NCBI RefSeq assembly: GCF_016806065.1
Contig: NZ_CP032406.1
Coordinates: forward strand, 446,648-510,647
Direction of reading: 5' to 3'
Source: Rhizobium rosettiformans
GTDB taxonomy: Bacteria > Pseudomonadota > Alphaproteobacteria > Rhizobiales > Rhizobiaceae
Length of the DNA: 64,000 nucleotides
The notes beneath the pieces are model-generated. The model was not told the origin of the DNA. It did not search any database and was given only the letters and a program-made list of their open reading frames with translations. Each line of letters begins with the position of its first letter. Within the stretch, counting starts at the first letter, position 1. Shown piece after piece: positions 9,278-18,506 of the stretch. A program made the translations under genes and the position numbers.

Positions 9278-9978
9278 GATGCAGTATTTGGGATCCCGCG
9301 ATGATGCTCTGACGAAGGCCGGGTACGGCTGCGTCGTCTGTCACCCGAACAAATGGGTTCCCATCAGCTCAGATGGGCGTCACGCGAGCAAGCTTCCGTC
9401 CTTCTGCACTGTCGTCCTCAATGGCCTCAGCTATCTGGCTTTACGTCGCGGACCGTGACTGGAGTGTGACATCACCGGACGGCCCATCAAGCCGCAGAGG
9501 AGCGCCAAAGTGAGGATGACGCATCGTTGCGGGACGCCGCGACGCACAGTGTCAAAAGGAGATAGGAATTCCCAAAGTTGGAGGCTGGAATGGGGCCGTG
9601 ATGAGATTGTCCGATGACGGGGTGCCGTACGGCAAAAGCAGACACTGACCTATGTGCTGATGTGGTCCCTGTTCGGCCCAGAGCCTACAGTCCGAAGTTG
9701 AACGCAGAGGGAGATGAAAGGCATCAAGGTTTTAAGGCGTCATTCAAATTCGGTCTGATGCGGTCACAATCCAATGATTGCCACGGCGGCAGCAAGCGAA
9801 GGTGCGGCCTTCCACTGCTGTTCTTACCACTGCAATCTCTGAAAGAGATCGTCAGCATTCTGTGTTCGTCTAATCAAAGAGCACCAGGACAGGACACGCC
9901 ACATGATCTTCCCATTAGAACACCTCCCAAAGGCGCCTAAAAGAGAGGCGCCAGAACGCTCTGGGGTGAAATTTCCAC
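9278..9978. other. Long intergenic region without recognisable gene
   Basis: About 700 bp separate the LacI and AraC genes. The longest open frame (9614-9940, plus) has no ribosome site and no recognisable motif. I see no convincing RNA gene or strong terminator. It may be decayed sequence. Confidence 0.4.
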
Positions 9979-10899
9979 CTATGAGGAGCGGCGAAGAGCG
10001 CCCGGGCTCTTTCCGGTGACCGACTTGAACACTCTCGTAAAGTGGCTCTGATCGGCAAAGCCACAAGAAACCGCTATCTCCGACAGAGACAGGTCGACGT
10101 CCCTGAGGAGCAGCGCTTCTGCCCGCTCGATCCGGCGCTCCGTCAGCCACTGATAGGGTGTGAGCCCCGTCGATTTGCGAAAGGCGCGCGTGAAGTGGCT
10201 GGGCGACAAGCCGCAGGCCTCCGCGACCTCGGCAACCGACAACTTGTCGCTCAGCCGGGCCGCGATCAATTCCTTGGCTCGGCGTTCCTGCCACTTCGCA
10301 AGACCGCCATTGGGCTGCAGCGGTTTCTCGTTGTTGTTCGCCCCCTGCCGCTTCAGCCCCTGGCTGGCGTGCAGGGCAGCGGCAACGAAAACTGCGCAGT
10401 CCTGCAGGAGCTGAACATCACCAGCATCAAAATAGGGCTCACGATCGGATAGCACCCATAGGGTACCGAAGGGATTGCCATTGCCGATATGCAGCGGCAC
10501 CAGCAACAGTTCCGGTATGCAAATCCCAGCCAGACAGTCGTAAAGCCGTTCCGGATAGCGTGTGAGCAGAGGCTGGTTGCGGTCGAGCACGACGCCGCAT
10601 GGGCTGTCGTTCCTCGGGGTCAATCCACCTTCCAGATCCCACAACACGCCCCGTGTGTGGCGCCAGCGAAAACAGTTCGGCTCCTCGTTGAGGCTCAGCC
10701 CCGCGCTGGAAGCACCGGTTTCCCTGAGCGCCAGATCGACATAGCGCGGCAGAACGGCTTCGGGATCTCGCGCCATTTCGGAGGCGAGGCCAACCAATGC
10801 GCTTCGCGCCCGTTCATGGTCGATGCGCTTTGCAACCCGCTTTTGCAGCGCCTCAGTTATGAATACATCTTTTATTAGATAAGTATTGTCGAGGCTCAT
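9979..10899 (-). CDS. AraC-family regulator with N-terminal GAF domain
   Basis: The 306-aa protein has a GAF-like sensor region (about residues 30-185) and a C-terminal AraC double helix-turn-helix (about 208-306) with VAEVAEACGLSPSHFTRAFRKSTG and IAVSCGFADQSHFTRVFKS. It is divergent from the DyP peroxidase gene across a 220-bp spacer, so it is the probable activator of the peroxide module. What the GAF domain senses is not evident from the sequence. Confidence 0.85.
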   Translation of the reverse strand: MSLDNTYLIKDVFITEALQKRVAKRIDHERARSALVGLASEMARDPEAVLPRYVDLALRETGASSAGLSLNEEPNCFRWRHTRGVLWDLEGGLTPRNDSPCGVVLDRNQPLLTRYPERLYDCLAGICIPELLLVPLHIGNGNPFGTLWVLSDREPYFDAGDVQLLQDCAVFVAAALHASQGLKRQGANNNEKPLQPNGGLAKWQERRAKELIAARLSDKLSVAEVAEACGLSPSHFTRAFRKSTGLTPYQWLTERRIERAEALLLRDVDLSLSEIAVSCGFADQSHFTRVFKSVTGKSPGALRRSS

Positions 10900-11120
10900 A
10901 CTTAGCTCTCCTGATCCTCGAGAAAACTAAACCCCTCCAAGATGGAGATACTATCGCTTGTCGGTCACCACGTAAATAATTGTTCCATGCCTTGAGCAAG
11001 TTTGCCCGGATCCGGCAAAATCTGCACGATTTCGGCAAGACCGTCCCGCCACCCGCCACTATTGAAACCTCAAGAACAACCATTGCGAGCCTCGCTCAGC
11101 GTTCCTTGAAGGTTAGAAAC

Positions 11121-12455
11121 GTGTTACTCGAACTTGACAATATCCAGGGCACGGTCCTGAACAACCGACCCATGCCCTACTTCGGCGCCTATGTCGCTTT
11201 CAGCATTGAAGATGCTACTGCAGCGCGCACCATGCTAAAGCGGCTGATCCCAAGGATCACGTCCTGCGCCGATTGGGCGGCTCCCAAACAACATGCCTGG
11301 CTCAACATCGCCTTTACCTGGGAAGGACTTCGCAGATTGGGGCTAAGCCCAGATATTCTCGAGGGATTTCCCGTAGAATTTCGCCAGGGCATGGCCGCGC
11401 GGAGCGCCTTTCTCGGCGATGTAGGCCGCAGCGATCCGTCCTTGTGGGACTTCCCCCACGGCAACAACGGCTTCCATGCCGGCCTCCTGGTCATGGCGAG
11501 CACGGCCGAGGGCCGGGAGGAGATTCTTGACCTCGGTCGCCATGCGCTCGATGGGCTGGACGGGATCGAAGTCACCGCCCACCTGAGCGTCGGCGTGCCG
11601 CCGACAATGCGCGAGCATTTCGGCTTCGTCGACGGGATCAGCCGGCCGTTCATCGAGGGACAGGGCGGCGAGCCGCTGCCGGGACAGGGCGAGCCGACCA
11701 AGGCGGGCGAATTCATTCTCGGATACGAGAACGAACTTGGCGAACTGGCCAAAGGGCCCGGCCCCGAGGTGCTCTGGCGCAACGGTACTTATGCCGCCAT
11801 CCGGAAGATATACCAGGACGTCGCAGCGTTCCGCACCTACCTGCGCCAGTCTGCTTCCAACGCAGCGGGGGAGGAAAAGGTAGCGGCGAAAATGATGGGA
11901 CGCTGGCGCAGCGGCTGTCCTCTCGCCTTGTCCCCAGACGTCGATGATCCCACGATCGTCGACGATCCCCAGCGCAACAACGCCTTTGCCTACTACGAGG
12001 ACGATCTGAACGGCGCGAAAACCCCGGTCGGTTGCCACATCCGGCGCGTCAATCCGAGAGACGGTCTTCAGGACACTATGGCCTACGCACGCCTGCACCA
12101 GCTCCTGCGGCGCGGTGCGGCTTACGGGCCTCTCCTGCCCGAGGGCGTGATGGCCGATGATGGCGAGGATCGTGGCATCGTACTGGCACTAATCAACGCC
12201 AATCCGGGCAGACAATTCGAGTTCGTCCAGTCCCAGTGGGTGAACGATGGCGACTTCGTGTCGCAAGGCCTACGCAGCGATCCGATCGTCGGTCGCCGCG
12301 ATCGCTCCGATGACTTTGCCTTCCCTGACAAGCCGGTTCGCCGGCGTCTGACGGGATTGCCCGATTTCACCGCGACGCGCGGCGGCGAACACGTGTTTCT
12401 GCCGAGCATCAGCGCGCTGAAATGGCTGTCCCAGATGCAAGGCAACGAAGCCTGA
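11121..12455 (+). CDS. DyP-type haem peroxidase
   Basis: The 444-aa protein is a dye-decolourising peroxidase. It has the GxxDG-type motif GFVDGISRP near residue 172, which supplies the distal aspartate, and the proximal haem-ligand region CHIRRVNPRD near 305. The reaction is H2O2-dependent one-electron oxidation of organic substrates. The proposed start is GTG 11121, because the family's typical N-terminus (LLELDNIQGTVL) begins there and GAAGG lies about 10 nt upstream; the frame extends back to 10980 without a good start. No signal peptide is visible, so it is probably cytoplasmic. No encapsulin gene is nearby. A small GAGAC-CGG-GTCTC stem followed by TTTT at 12482-12497 might attenuate transcription after it. 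Confidence 0.88.
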   Translation: MLLELDNIQGTVLNNRPMPYFGAYVAFSIEDATAARTMLKRLIPRITSCADWAAPKQHAWLNIAFTWEGLRRLGLSPDILEGFPVEFRQGMAARSAFLGDVGRSDPSLWDFPHGNNGFHAGLLVMASTAEGREEILDLGRHALDGLDGIEVTAHLSVGVPPTMREHFGFVDGISRPFIEGQGGEPLPGQGEPTKAGEFILGYENELGELAKGPGPEVLWRNGTYAAIRKIYQDVAAFRTYLRQSASNAAGEEKVAAKMMGRWRSGCPLALSPDVDDPTIVDDPQRNNAFAYYEDDLNGAKTPVGCHIRRVNPRDGLQDTMAYARLHQLLRRGAAYGPLLPEGVMADDGEDRGIVLALINANPGRQFEFVQSQWVNDGDFVSQGLRSDPIVGRRDRSDDFAFPDKPVRRRLTGLPDFTATRGGEHVFLPSISALKWLSQMQGNEA

Positions 12456-12641
12456 TCGAGGACCGACCAGGACGGCGTGGCGAGACCGGGTCTCTTTTCC
12501 AGTCTCGCTTCACGCGGCCCCGCAAGAAACCGTCCCGTCCGCCCCGAGCCCAAGCGAATGGGACGAGCCGAGACGCACATAGCAGAAAACCCAAGCAACC
12601 CCGCTGACGAGTTTAGCACCCACTATGATGGAGTATCGACC

Positions 12642-13115
12642 ATGACCAATTTTCACAACACTACCGCACGCCCAGGCACCAAGAAAGGCGTCTGGAACGA
12701 ATTCACTGTGATCATGCCGCTGAAGCCTGGCGGCGCGAATCGCATGCGCGACAGCTTCGGCGGCTTCGACGAGGAGCGCACAAAGAACACCGATCGCATC
12801 GGCACGGTGCACGATCTACGCTTCGTCATCTTCGACAATGACACCCGCTGCATTTTCGCATCGACCTTCGATGGCGACTGGGAAACCTACATCGACGACT
12901 TCGCAACAATCATCCCCGACGAGATCGACCTGCTCTTTGCGGAAGTCGTCGATTACCCGGGTGTCCGCAGCCCCGACATCAAAGACTTCATCGCAAAGCA
13001 CCAAGTCTCCGCCATGGCCTTCTACGGAGCCTATACCGATGCTTCCGTCCGCGACGTCTGGAAAGCGCTAAAGATTCGCAAGGCGCTGGACCAGATGCTC
13101 GACGCCGCCAACTGA
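12642..13115 (+). CDS. Uncharacterised protein between DyP peroxidase and catalase-like genes
   Basis: I do not recognise a functional family for this 158-aa soluble protein. It has a conserved-looking core, LRFVIFDNDTRCIFASTF then DGDWETYIDDF, and an acidic C-terminal half with AMAFYGAYTDASVRDV. The alternation of strands and helices would suit an alpha+beta ferredoxin-like fold, but that is a guess. The ATG at 12642 is chosen because the upstream part of the frame has no start signal. Co-directional placement between two haem peroxidase genes suggests an accessory role in the same peroxide process. Confidence 0.75.
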   Translation: MTNFHNTTARPGTKKGVWNEFTVIMPLKPGGANRMRDSFGGFDEERTKNTDRIGTVHDLRFVIFDNDTRCIFASTFDGDWETYIDDFATIIPDEIDLLFAEVVDYPGVRSPDIKDFIAKHQVSAMAFYGAYTDASVRDVWKALKIRKALDQMLDAAN

Positions 13116-13147
13116 TCCCACACCTCGAGCAAGATTGGATTTTGATC

Positions 13148-14125
13148 GTGAACAGTCAACAATACCGTCTGGCGTCGCAACTGGTCGATCTGCTCCATCA
13201 GCACATCGGCTTCTACCCCGGATACCGCAGCGTGCATGCGCAGGGCCGGTACTATGCCGGCGTCTTCACGGCAACGCCGCAGGCGCGTCAGATCAGTCGG
13301 GCGTCGCATTTCCAGGGCAAGCCAGTTCCAGTCACGATCCGGCATTCCAACAGCCCCTTGGCGAACCCGGTCGGTCCGGCGGATTCGGTCTCCATGGCCG
13401 TCCGGTTTTACCTCGCCGATGGCACGATCACCGATCTCATCGCCCTGCCGATCACCCTCTTTTTCACGCGCACGCCCGAAGAGACGCTCGAGCTTCTCAA
13501 AATCGCCTTGCCGGACCCCGAGACCGGCAAGGCTAACATGGAGAGGGTGGGTCAATTTCTGGCGGAAAGACCCTCCGTCATGCGCGCCGTCGGTCTGCGA
13601 AAACAGCTGCCGGCTGCCGTAAGCTTCGCGCGCACGGCCTACCACGCCCTGCACGCCTTCCGCTTCGTCAATGAAGCAGGTGCCGCCGTCTATGCGCGGT
13701 ATCACTGGGAGCCGGAAGCCGGCGTGGCGATGCAGACATTGGAAGAACTGCACAGGGAAAAGCACACCTACCTGTTCGAGGAGCTCGAAGAGCGTCTGAA
13801 CCAGGCTCCGGTGCGCTTCAATCTGGTGCTCGAATTGGCCGGGGAAGGCGATTCAACCGATGACCCAAGCGCCCCCTGGCCGGAAGGCCGGCCGCGCGTG
13901 GCCGTGGGGCAGCTTGAAATCACCCGCCCCACGACGCTTGAGGAGATCGGGGATCCCGTCATGATGCATGACCCCACGCGCGTGACGGACGGTATCGAGC
14001 TTTCGGATGATCCGATCCTCGCCGCCCGCCGCGGCATCTACGAAGTCTCCGTCGCGCACCGTACCGGCGGGTGGAAGGGGCGCTCGGCCGCGCTTCTAAG
14101 GGAAGGCGGCTGTCCGTTCGCCTGA
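13148..14125 (+). CDS. Catalase-related haem peroxidase (mini-catalase)
   Basis: The 325-aa protein is related to the core of haem catalases but much shorter than typical catalases (about 480 aa or more). It retains the distal His in VHAQGRYY, the Asn-region equivalent IRHSNSPLANP, the FRFVNEAG strand and the DPTRVTDGIELSDDPIL segment, followed by an R-x3-Y (ARRGIY) matching the proximal haem-tyrosine motif. Such proteins act as catalases or organic peroxide-dependent peroxidases. The GTG at 13148 has GGA spaced about 10 nt upstream; a TTG at 13142 is possible. It lies downstream of DyP and the 158-aa protein on the same strand. Confidence 0.85.
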   Translation: MNSQQYRLASQLVDLLHQHIGFYPGYRSVHAQGRYYAGVFTATPQARQISRASHFQGKPVPVTIRHSNSPLANPVGPADSVSMAVRFYLADGTITDLIALPITLFFTRTPEETLELLKIALPDPETGKANMERVGQFLAERPSVMRAVGLRKQLPAAVSFARTAYHALHAFRFVNEAGAAVYARYHWEPEAGVAMQTLEELHREKHTYLFEELEERLNQAPVRFNLVLELAGEGDSTDDPSAPWPEGRPRVAVGQLEITRPTTLEEIGDPVMMHDPTRVTDGIELSDDPILAARRGIYEVSVAHRTGGWKGRSAALLREGGCPFA

Positions 14126-14142
14126 CAGCATCACGCATAACC

Positions 14143-14169
14143 GGCCTGTCGGACATGGTCCGACGGGCC
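14143..14169. terminator. Strong hairpin after the catalase-like gene
   Basis: A 12-bp stem (GGCCTGTCGGAC pairing with GTCCGACGGGCC, one G-U pair) with a 3-nt loop starts 18 nt after the catalase-like stop and 29 nt before the next start. No U-tract follows. Confidence 0.5.
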
Positions 14170-14197
14170 ACCTCTCATCGTCTTGAAGGATTGTCCC

Positions 14198-15127
14198 GTG
14201 GACTCGAATACCCCTATTTCTCATCTCGGTCCCCAACCGGATAACCGGGCATCGCTGCCTGTGTCTCAGAGCGTCATGATGACCCGAGTATCGCCTCTGG
14301 ATCAGACGGGGACGATCCATCTCTATCCGGACCTCGGGACCGACCGCGGCGAAGAGATATGGGAACGATCGCCGCGGGGCGAGCTTTGGCTCCGCAACGT
14401 CACCGTTCCGACGCTGACTCCCATCCTCCCTGCTCCCGGGACAGCAAATGGAGTAGCCGTGGTCGTCGCGCCAGGTGGGGCGTTTCGGGCACTGTCTGTC
14501 GAGAACGAGGGAATGGCGGTGGCACGCTGGTTTGCCGAGCGCGGGATCGCGGCCTTCGTTCTTAAATATAGGCTTGAGCCAACACCCGTCGGCTCTAACG
14601 AATTTGAAGCCCTCGTCGCTGAATTCGAACACCTTTTCGCTGCTGGCCAAGCATCAACAAGCGATCTGACGGTGCCTGCCGTCGCAGTAAGAGACGGTCA
14701 GGCGGCCATTTGCCTTCTACGAGAGCGGGCTGCGGAATGGAGCATCGACGCAAAGCGGATTGGAATGATCGGGTTTTCGGCTGGGGCGATGACCTCGGTC
14801 GCTGTGGCAACCAGCGGCCCTGCCGAAACACGGCCCGCCTTTGTTGTCCCGATCTACCCGTCAATGCTCTCCCTTGAAGTGCCTTTGGATGCCCCACCGA
14901 TGTTCCTGGCACTAGCGTCCGACGATCCGCTCTTCGGTGCGCAGGGCTATGGACTTGTTCAGTCTTGGAAAGCTGCTGGATGCGCTGTCGAGTTTCACGT
15001 TTTCGAGCGTGGCGGCCATGGCTTTGGGATGCGCCAGCAAAATGCAACGACCGACCTTTGGCCTCATCTTCTTCAGCATTGGATGCATATGCGCGGCTGG
15101 GCGCCAGCGCCAAGCGTCGTTGCTTGA
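14198..15127 (+). CDS. Alpha/beta-hydrolase esterase (acetyl-xylan-esterase/BD-FAE-like)
   Basis: The 309-aa hydrolase has the nucleophile elbow GFSAGA near residue 195, an oxyanion segment VVAPGGAFRAL near 90, a probable catalytic Asp in ASDDPLF and a His in GGHGFGMR near 280. These match carbohydrate-acetyl or feruloyl esterase-like enzymes. The GTG at 14198 is preceded by GAAGGA with 7-nt spacing. No signal peptide is clear. The gene ends exactly where homology to the Gfo/Idh fragment begins (15128), marking a recombination junction. Confidence 0.8.
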   Translation: MDSNTPISHLGPQPDNRASLPVSQSVMMTRVSPLDQTGTIHLYPDLGTDRGEEIWERSPRGELWLRNVTVPTLTPILPAPGTANGVAVVVAPGGAFRALSVENEGMAVARWFAERGIAAFVLKYRLEPTPVGSNEFEALVAEFEHLFAAGQASTSDLTVPAVAVRDGQAAICLLRERAAEWSIDAKRIGMIGFSAGAMTSVAVATSGPAETRPAFVVPIYPSMLSLEVPLDAPPMFLALASDDPLFGAQGYGLVQSWKAAGCAVEFHVFERGGHGFGMRQQNATTDLWPHLLQHWMHMRGWAPAPSVVA

Positions 15128-15561
15128 AGAACCATGATATCGCCCAGGCACTTTTCCAAACAGAAGGTGGCGCATCGGGCGTCCTGATGGTCAATCGTTC
15201 TGCATGGGGCAGGAAGGGTCGAATTGCACTGCAGATCTTTGGCTCGAAGGGATCAATTCTCTTCGACCAAGAGCGGATGAACGAGTTGCAGATCTACTCG
15301 ACAGACGACCCAATCGGCCTTCAGGGTTATCGCACATTGCTTGCCGCACCGCCCCATACACCTTATCGCCAGTTCATTCCCGCACCGGGTCACGGTTTGG
15401 GATTTAACGAACTGAAGGTGATCGAGTGCAATGAGCTTCTGCAAGCGATCTCCGGCAACCGCGACGCTCATGTCATCGATTTTGAACGCGGCCTTGAGAT
15501 AGAGCGAATAGTGCACGCAACCGCGCGGTCGGCACAGAGCAGAGGCTGGGTAGCTCTCTGA
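15128..15561 (+). pseudogene. 3' fragment of a Gfo/Idh dehydrogenase gene (partial duplicate of the 33-35 kb gene)
   Basis: The frame encodes the C-terminal 144 residues of a Gfo/Idh/MocA oxidoreductase (from NHDIAQALF to SRGWVAL) with no start and no NAD-binding domain. The first ~198 bp differ at only two positions from 33764-33964. Here the reading continues uninterrupted through GLQGYRTLLAAPP, which is the exact point where the other copy is split by an IS element. Divergence increases towards the 3' end (SAQSRGWVAL versus SAVSGTWVKI), so the two are paralogues with a nearly identical core. The upstream boundary coincides with the esterase stop codon. Confidence 0.9.
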
Positions 15562-15676
15562 GCGGTGCCGGGTCAGCTCGCCATTAACAAGACATTTAGT
15601 CTGGGCGGGGTAGTTGGCACTCGTTTACTTCGACCGACGAACGGCAGCCAGCGACGTGCTTCTTTAGAGACCGAAT

Positions 15677-15984
15677 GCGGAAATATTTGCCGCTCTCCCG
15701 CCATGTTGACGTCGGCCCAAAGCGAGGGCACAAAGATGGCATCCACGGTCGCTCGCGACAGGAAAACAGAGCAAAATCAAAGGATTTTTTTCTACGACTT
15801 TGAAATCATGTGAGAATCCAGGTTCTCCAGGCAGGCCATTTTAGGCCGGTTTTCCGCGCAAATTCTGCGGCTGTTTCTCACAGAAAAAAGCGACGCCTTC
15901 TCAACAGCTTGAGCAATTCCGGCTGCTGTTCTTCAGGCCATCCGTCGTGCTTCAAGCGGTTCTCGCAAAACTAGCTGGGGACCC
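15677..15984 (+). repeat. 307-bp direct repeat, copy 1
   Basis: This runs from GCGGAAATATTTGCC to CTGGGGACCC. It is highly similar to 20297-20603 and 35598-35904, strongest in the first ~130 bp. It contains TGTGAGAA about 70 bp before TTCTCACA, an inverted pair also kept in the other copies. All three are in the same orientation and of the same length. No conserved start-to-stop reading frame spans it. Its nature (mobile-element relic, structured RNA or recombination site) is unknown. Confidence 0.85.
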
Positions 15985-16445
15985 GTAAGCAATGTCCTTT
16001 TCGGGACCGACATCAGGCGGTTTGAATGTGGTGCGCGCTGAAGGAAAGCTGCCTTTTTGCACGGCGCCATTTCGCCTAACAGCAAGCAGTTTGCGTGGTT
16101 TAGAAGCGCAAATCGATCCTTCAAGGTGCCTGGAGAATGTCAGCACTTCGAACTTGGGTGTGTCGTCGTGTATCACCAGGTTGAAGGACCCGGTCACGAG
16201 GAAGGTGCTGACCGGATAGTGGGAGATTGCAAGGTCGTTGCGTAAGTACCGGGCCGCGACGGCAGTGGATCAGGCCCACGGTGATGTCGATGACGATCGT
16301 GTTGACGGCCTTAATGGCCAAGCGCGAGGCGTAACTGAGGAGTCAGCCCACAGCTAGGAAGCACCGCGTTCAGGGCGATCACCAGCGGAAGCAGCGATCG
16401 CCTGCAGGAACAGCCAAAAGCCCGGTTACATAGCGTTGACCACGC
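15985..16445. other. Intergenic region between repeat copy 1 and the histidine kinase
   Basis: About 460 bp have only short open frames without ribosome sites or recognisable motifs. A minus-strand stretch (KAVNTIVIDITVGL at about 16280-16320) could be a decayed coding remnant, but I cannot assign it. Confidence 0.35.
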
Positions 16446-18506
16446 CTAAAAGATCTTCGCCAACATGCGGGCTAGTTGATCCTGGGAGTAAGGCTTGGCG
16501 AGCCGCGCGAGGTCAATGTCCGCGCCCGGTGGCAACTCGACATAGCCAGAGGCGAGCAAAATGGGCATACTGGGAATGCGCTCTTGGACAGCTTTTGCCA
16601 GTTCTGCGCCTGTCATGCCTGGCATTGAATAGTCCGTGATCAAGAGATCAAAATGGTCACCGCTATCAATCAGCGCCAGCGCGTCCTTTCCGGAATAGAC
16701 TTCCACAACCTCATGGCCGAGATCGCTCAGCATGTCAGCAGAACTCATGGCGATCAGGACGTCGTCGTCGACGAGCAGAATCTTTTTCGGACCAACTTCG
16801 TTCGAACTCGGAGCGCTCGGTGCGACAAGTTGCTGCTCGGGGGCGGAAGCGGTCGACACTGGGATCCATAGCTCCGCGGTCGTTCCTTCGCCCAGGGCGC
16901 TCATAAGGCTCAACCGACCGTTAAGCTGCAACGCGAGGCCATGGACCATCGAAAGGCCAAGCCCCGTCCCCTTCCCCAGTTCTTTAGTGGAGAAAAACGG
17001 CTCTATCGCTTTCTGAAGTGTCTCCGCATCCATGCCAGACCCCTGATCCCGAACGGAAAGCACGACGTAGCGCCCGGGCGCACAGGTATCCGCTTCTTCG
17101 CGCTGATCCGCTTCCCGCAATCCGACGTGGATACTGCCACCGTCCGGCATCGCATCGCGCGCGTTCACCGCAAGGTTGAGCAGAGCGAGCTCGACTTGAT
17201 TGGGATCGGCCGACACCTGCGGCAGGTTCTCCGGAACGTCAACTTCAATGGCGATCCTCGACCCCACCGAGCGCTGCAGGAGATCCTTCATCTCGGTCAC
17301 AAGACCGCCAAGGTTCACGGAGCCAACCTGAAGATCCTGCCTGCGGGCAAATGCAAGCAGTCGCTGGGTAAGCGAAGCCCCGCGTTGGGCACCCTGCAAT
17401 GCTCCATCGATCAACCTGATCGCTTTCAAGTCGCCAACGAGATGCTTGCGAAGGAGGTCAAGGTTGGCAAGTATCGCCATTAGCAGATTGTTGAAATCGT
17501 GCGCCACGCCGCCTGTCAATTGGCCGATCGCCTCCATCTTCTGAGCTTGGCGAAGCTGCTCTTCCGCGCGCTCACGCTGGCCGACTTCTGCCAGAACGAG
17601 GTTATGCGCCTCCTCAAGCTCACGCGTGCGCTCGGCCACGCGTTCCTCCAGCATCTCGTTGAGGCGGCGTTGCTGCTCTTCCGCCTGCAGCCGTTGCGTC
17701 ACATCGGACGATACGCCGACGAGCTTGATCGGTCGCCCGGTGCGGTCGCGGTGGAGCTGTGCGCGTATCTCTGCGCCGTGGGCGGAACCGTCAGGCCATA
17801 GGGTCCGATACGCGATGGCGTAATCGGCACCTGTCTCGAGCGTCTTGCGAACCGCTTCCTTCATGCGACCCACGTCGTCCGGGTGGATGGCACTCAGCAA
17901 GTCCTCGTAGGTGAAATCTTCATCGGCTGCCCGGCCGAATATTCCCCGGCAGGTCGGCGAGGTAGTCAGGAGATTGGTGGAAAGATCCAGCTCCCACGCC
18001 CCCAGACGGCCGGCCGCCAAGGCCGTCTGGAGCCGACGCTCGCCCTCGTCCAGGGCCTCCATGCGCGTGCGCGCGTCATATTGTCGGCGTCGACCGCGCA
18101 TGGCCGAGCGTGCGACGCTGATGAAGGTGGTCGCATGGAAGGGGCGTTCGATGAAGCTGACATTGCCGAGAACTTCGGAGAGACGGGCAGCCGCAGGGTT
18201 ACGTTCAGGGCCACCCCCGCGCGCCGTCAAGATGATGAAGGGGAGGTCCGACCAAGTCGGCTGCGCCTCGATCCAGGCCGCCAACGGACGCAAATCCGCA
18301 AACCGCAAAGCCTCTTCCGTCATGACGACGAAGGCGACGTTGTCGTTCAGAGTGGCCTCGAGATCATCGAGCGTCGAAGCAACTTTCGATGTCAGTCCCG
18401 CTTCCTGCAACAAGGCTGCAGCGATCTGGGCATCGCGACCCATTGGGGCATGGATCAGGCCGTATACATCGCGCTCAGGAATGGGAGCCATCCTCATCAA
18501 AAGCAT
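16446..18506 (-). CDS. Hybrid sensor histidine kinase with C-terminal receiver (KaiC-associated)
   Basis: Domains in order are a receiver-like N-terminal region lacking the phospho-acceptor Asp (about residues 8-130), a PAS domain with a following PAC segment (about 155-280), a coiled coil, a HisKA box GGVAHDFNNLLMAIL with the phospho-His, an HATPase with DQGSGM and GKGTGLGLSMVHG, and a C-terminal receiver with LLITDYSMPG. No membrane segments are seen, so it is a soluble sensor. The chosen start (ATG 18506, 686 aa) overlaps the KaiC-like gene by 32 nt; the frame is open to 18545. The overlap indicates co-expression with the KaiC-like ATPase. Confidence 0.87.
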   Translation of the reverse strand: MLLMRMAPIPERDVYGLIHAPMGRDAQIAAALLQEAGLTSKVASTLDDLEATLNDNVAFVVMTEEALRFADLRPLAAWIEAQPTWSDLPFIILTARGGGPERNPAAARLSEVLGNVSFIERPFHATTFISVARSAMRGRRRQYDARTRMEALDEGERRLQTALAAGRLGAWELDLSTNLLTTSPTCRGIFGRAADEDFTYEDLLSAIHPDDVGRMKEAVRKTLETGADYAIAYRTLWPDGSAHGAEIRAQLHRDRTGRPIKLVGVSSDVTQRLQAEEQQRRLNEMLEERVAERTRELEEAHNLVLAEVGQRERAEEQLRQAQKMEAIGQLTGGVAHDFNNLLMAILANLDLLRKHLVGDLKAIRLIDGALQGAQRGASLTQRLLAFARRQDLQVGSVNLGGLVTEMKDLLQRSVGSRIAIEVDVPENLPQVSADPNQVELALLNLAVNARDAMPDGGSIHVGLREADQREEADTCAPGRYVVLSVRDQGSGMDAETLQKAIEPFFSTKELGKGTGLGLSMVHGLALQLNGRLSLMSALGEGTTAELWIPVSTASAPEQQLVAPSAPSSNEVGPKKILLVDDDVLIAMSSADMLSDLGHEVVEVYSGKDALALIDSGDHFDLLITDYSMPGMTGAELAKAVQERIPSMPILLASGYVELPPGADIDLARLAKPYSQDQLARMLAKIF

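Noticed and set aside
9614..9940. 108-codon plus-strand open frame in the LacI-AraC gap
   Set aside because: No start signal, no motif, and no conserved context; not called as a gene.
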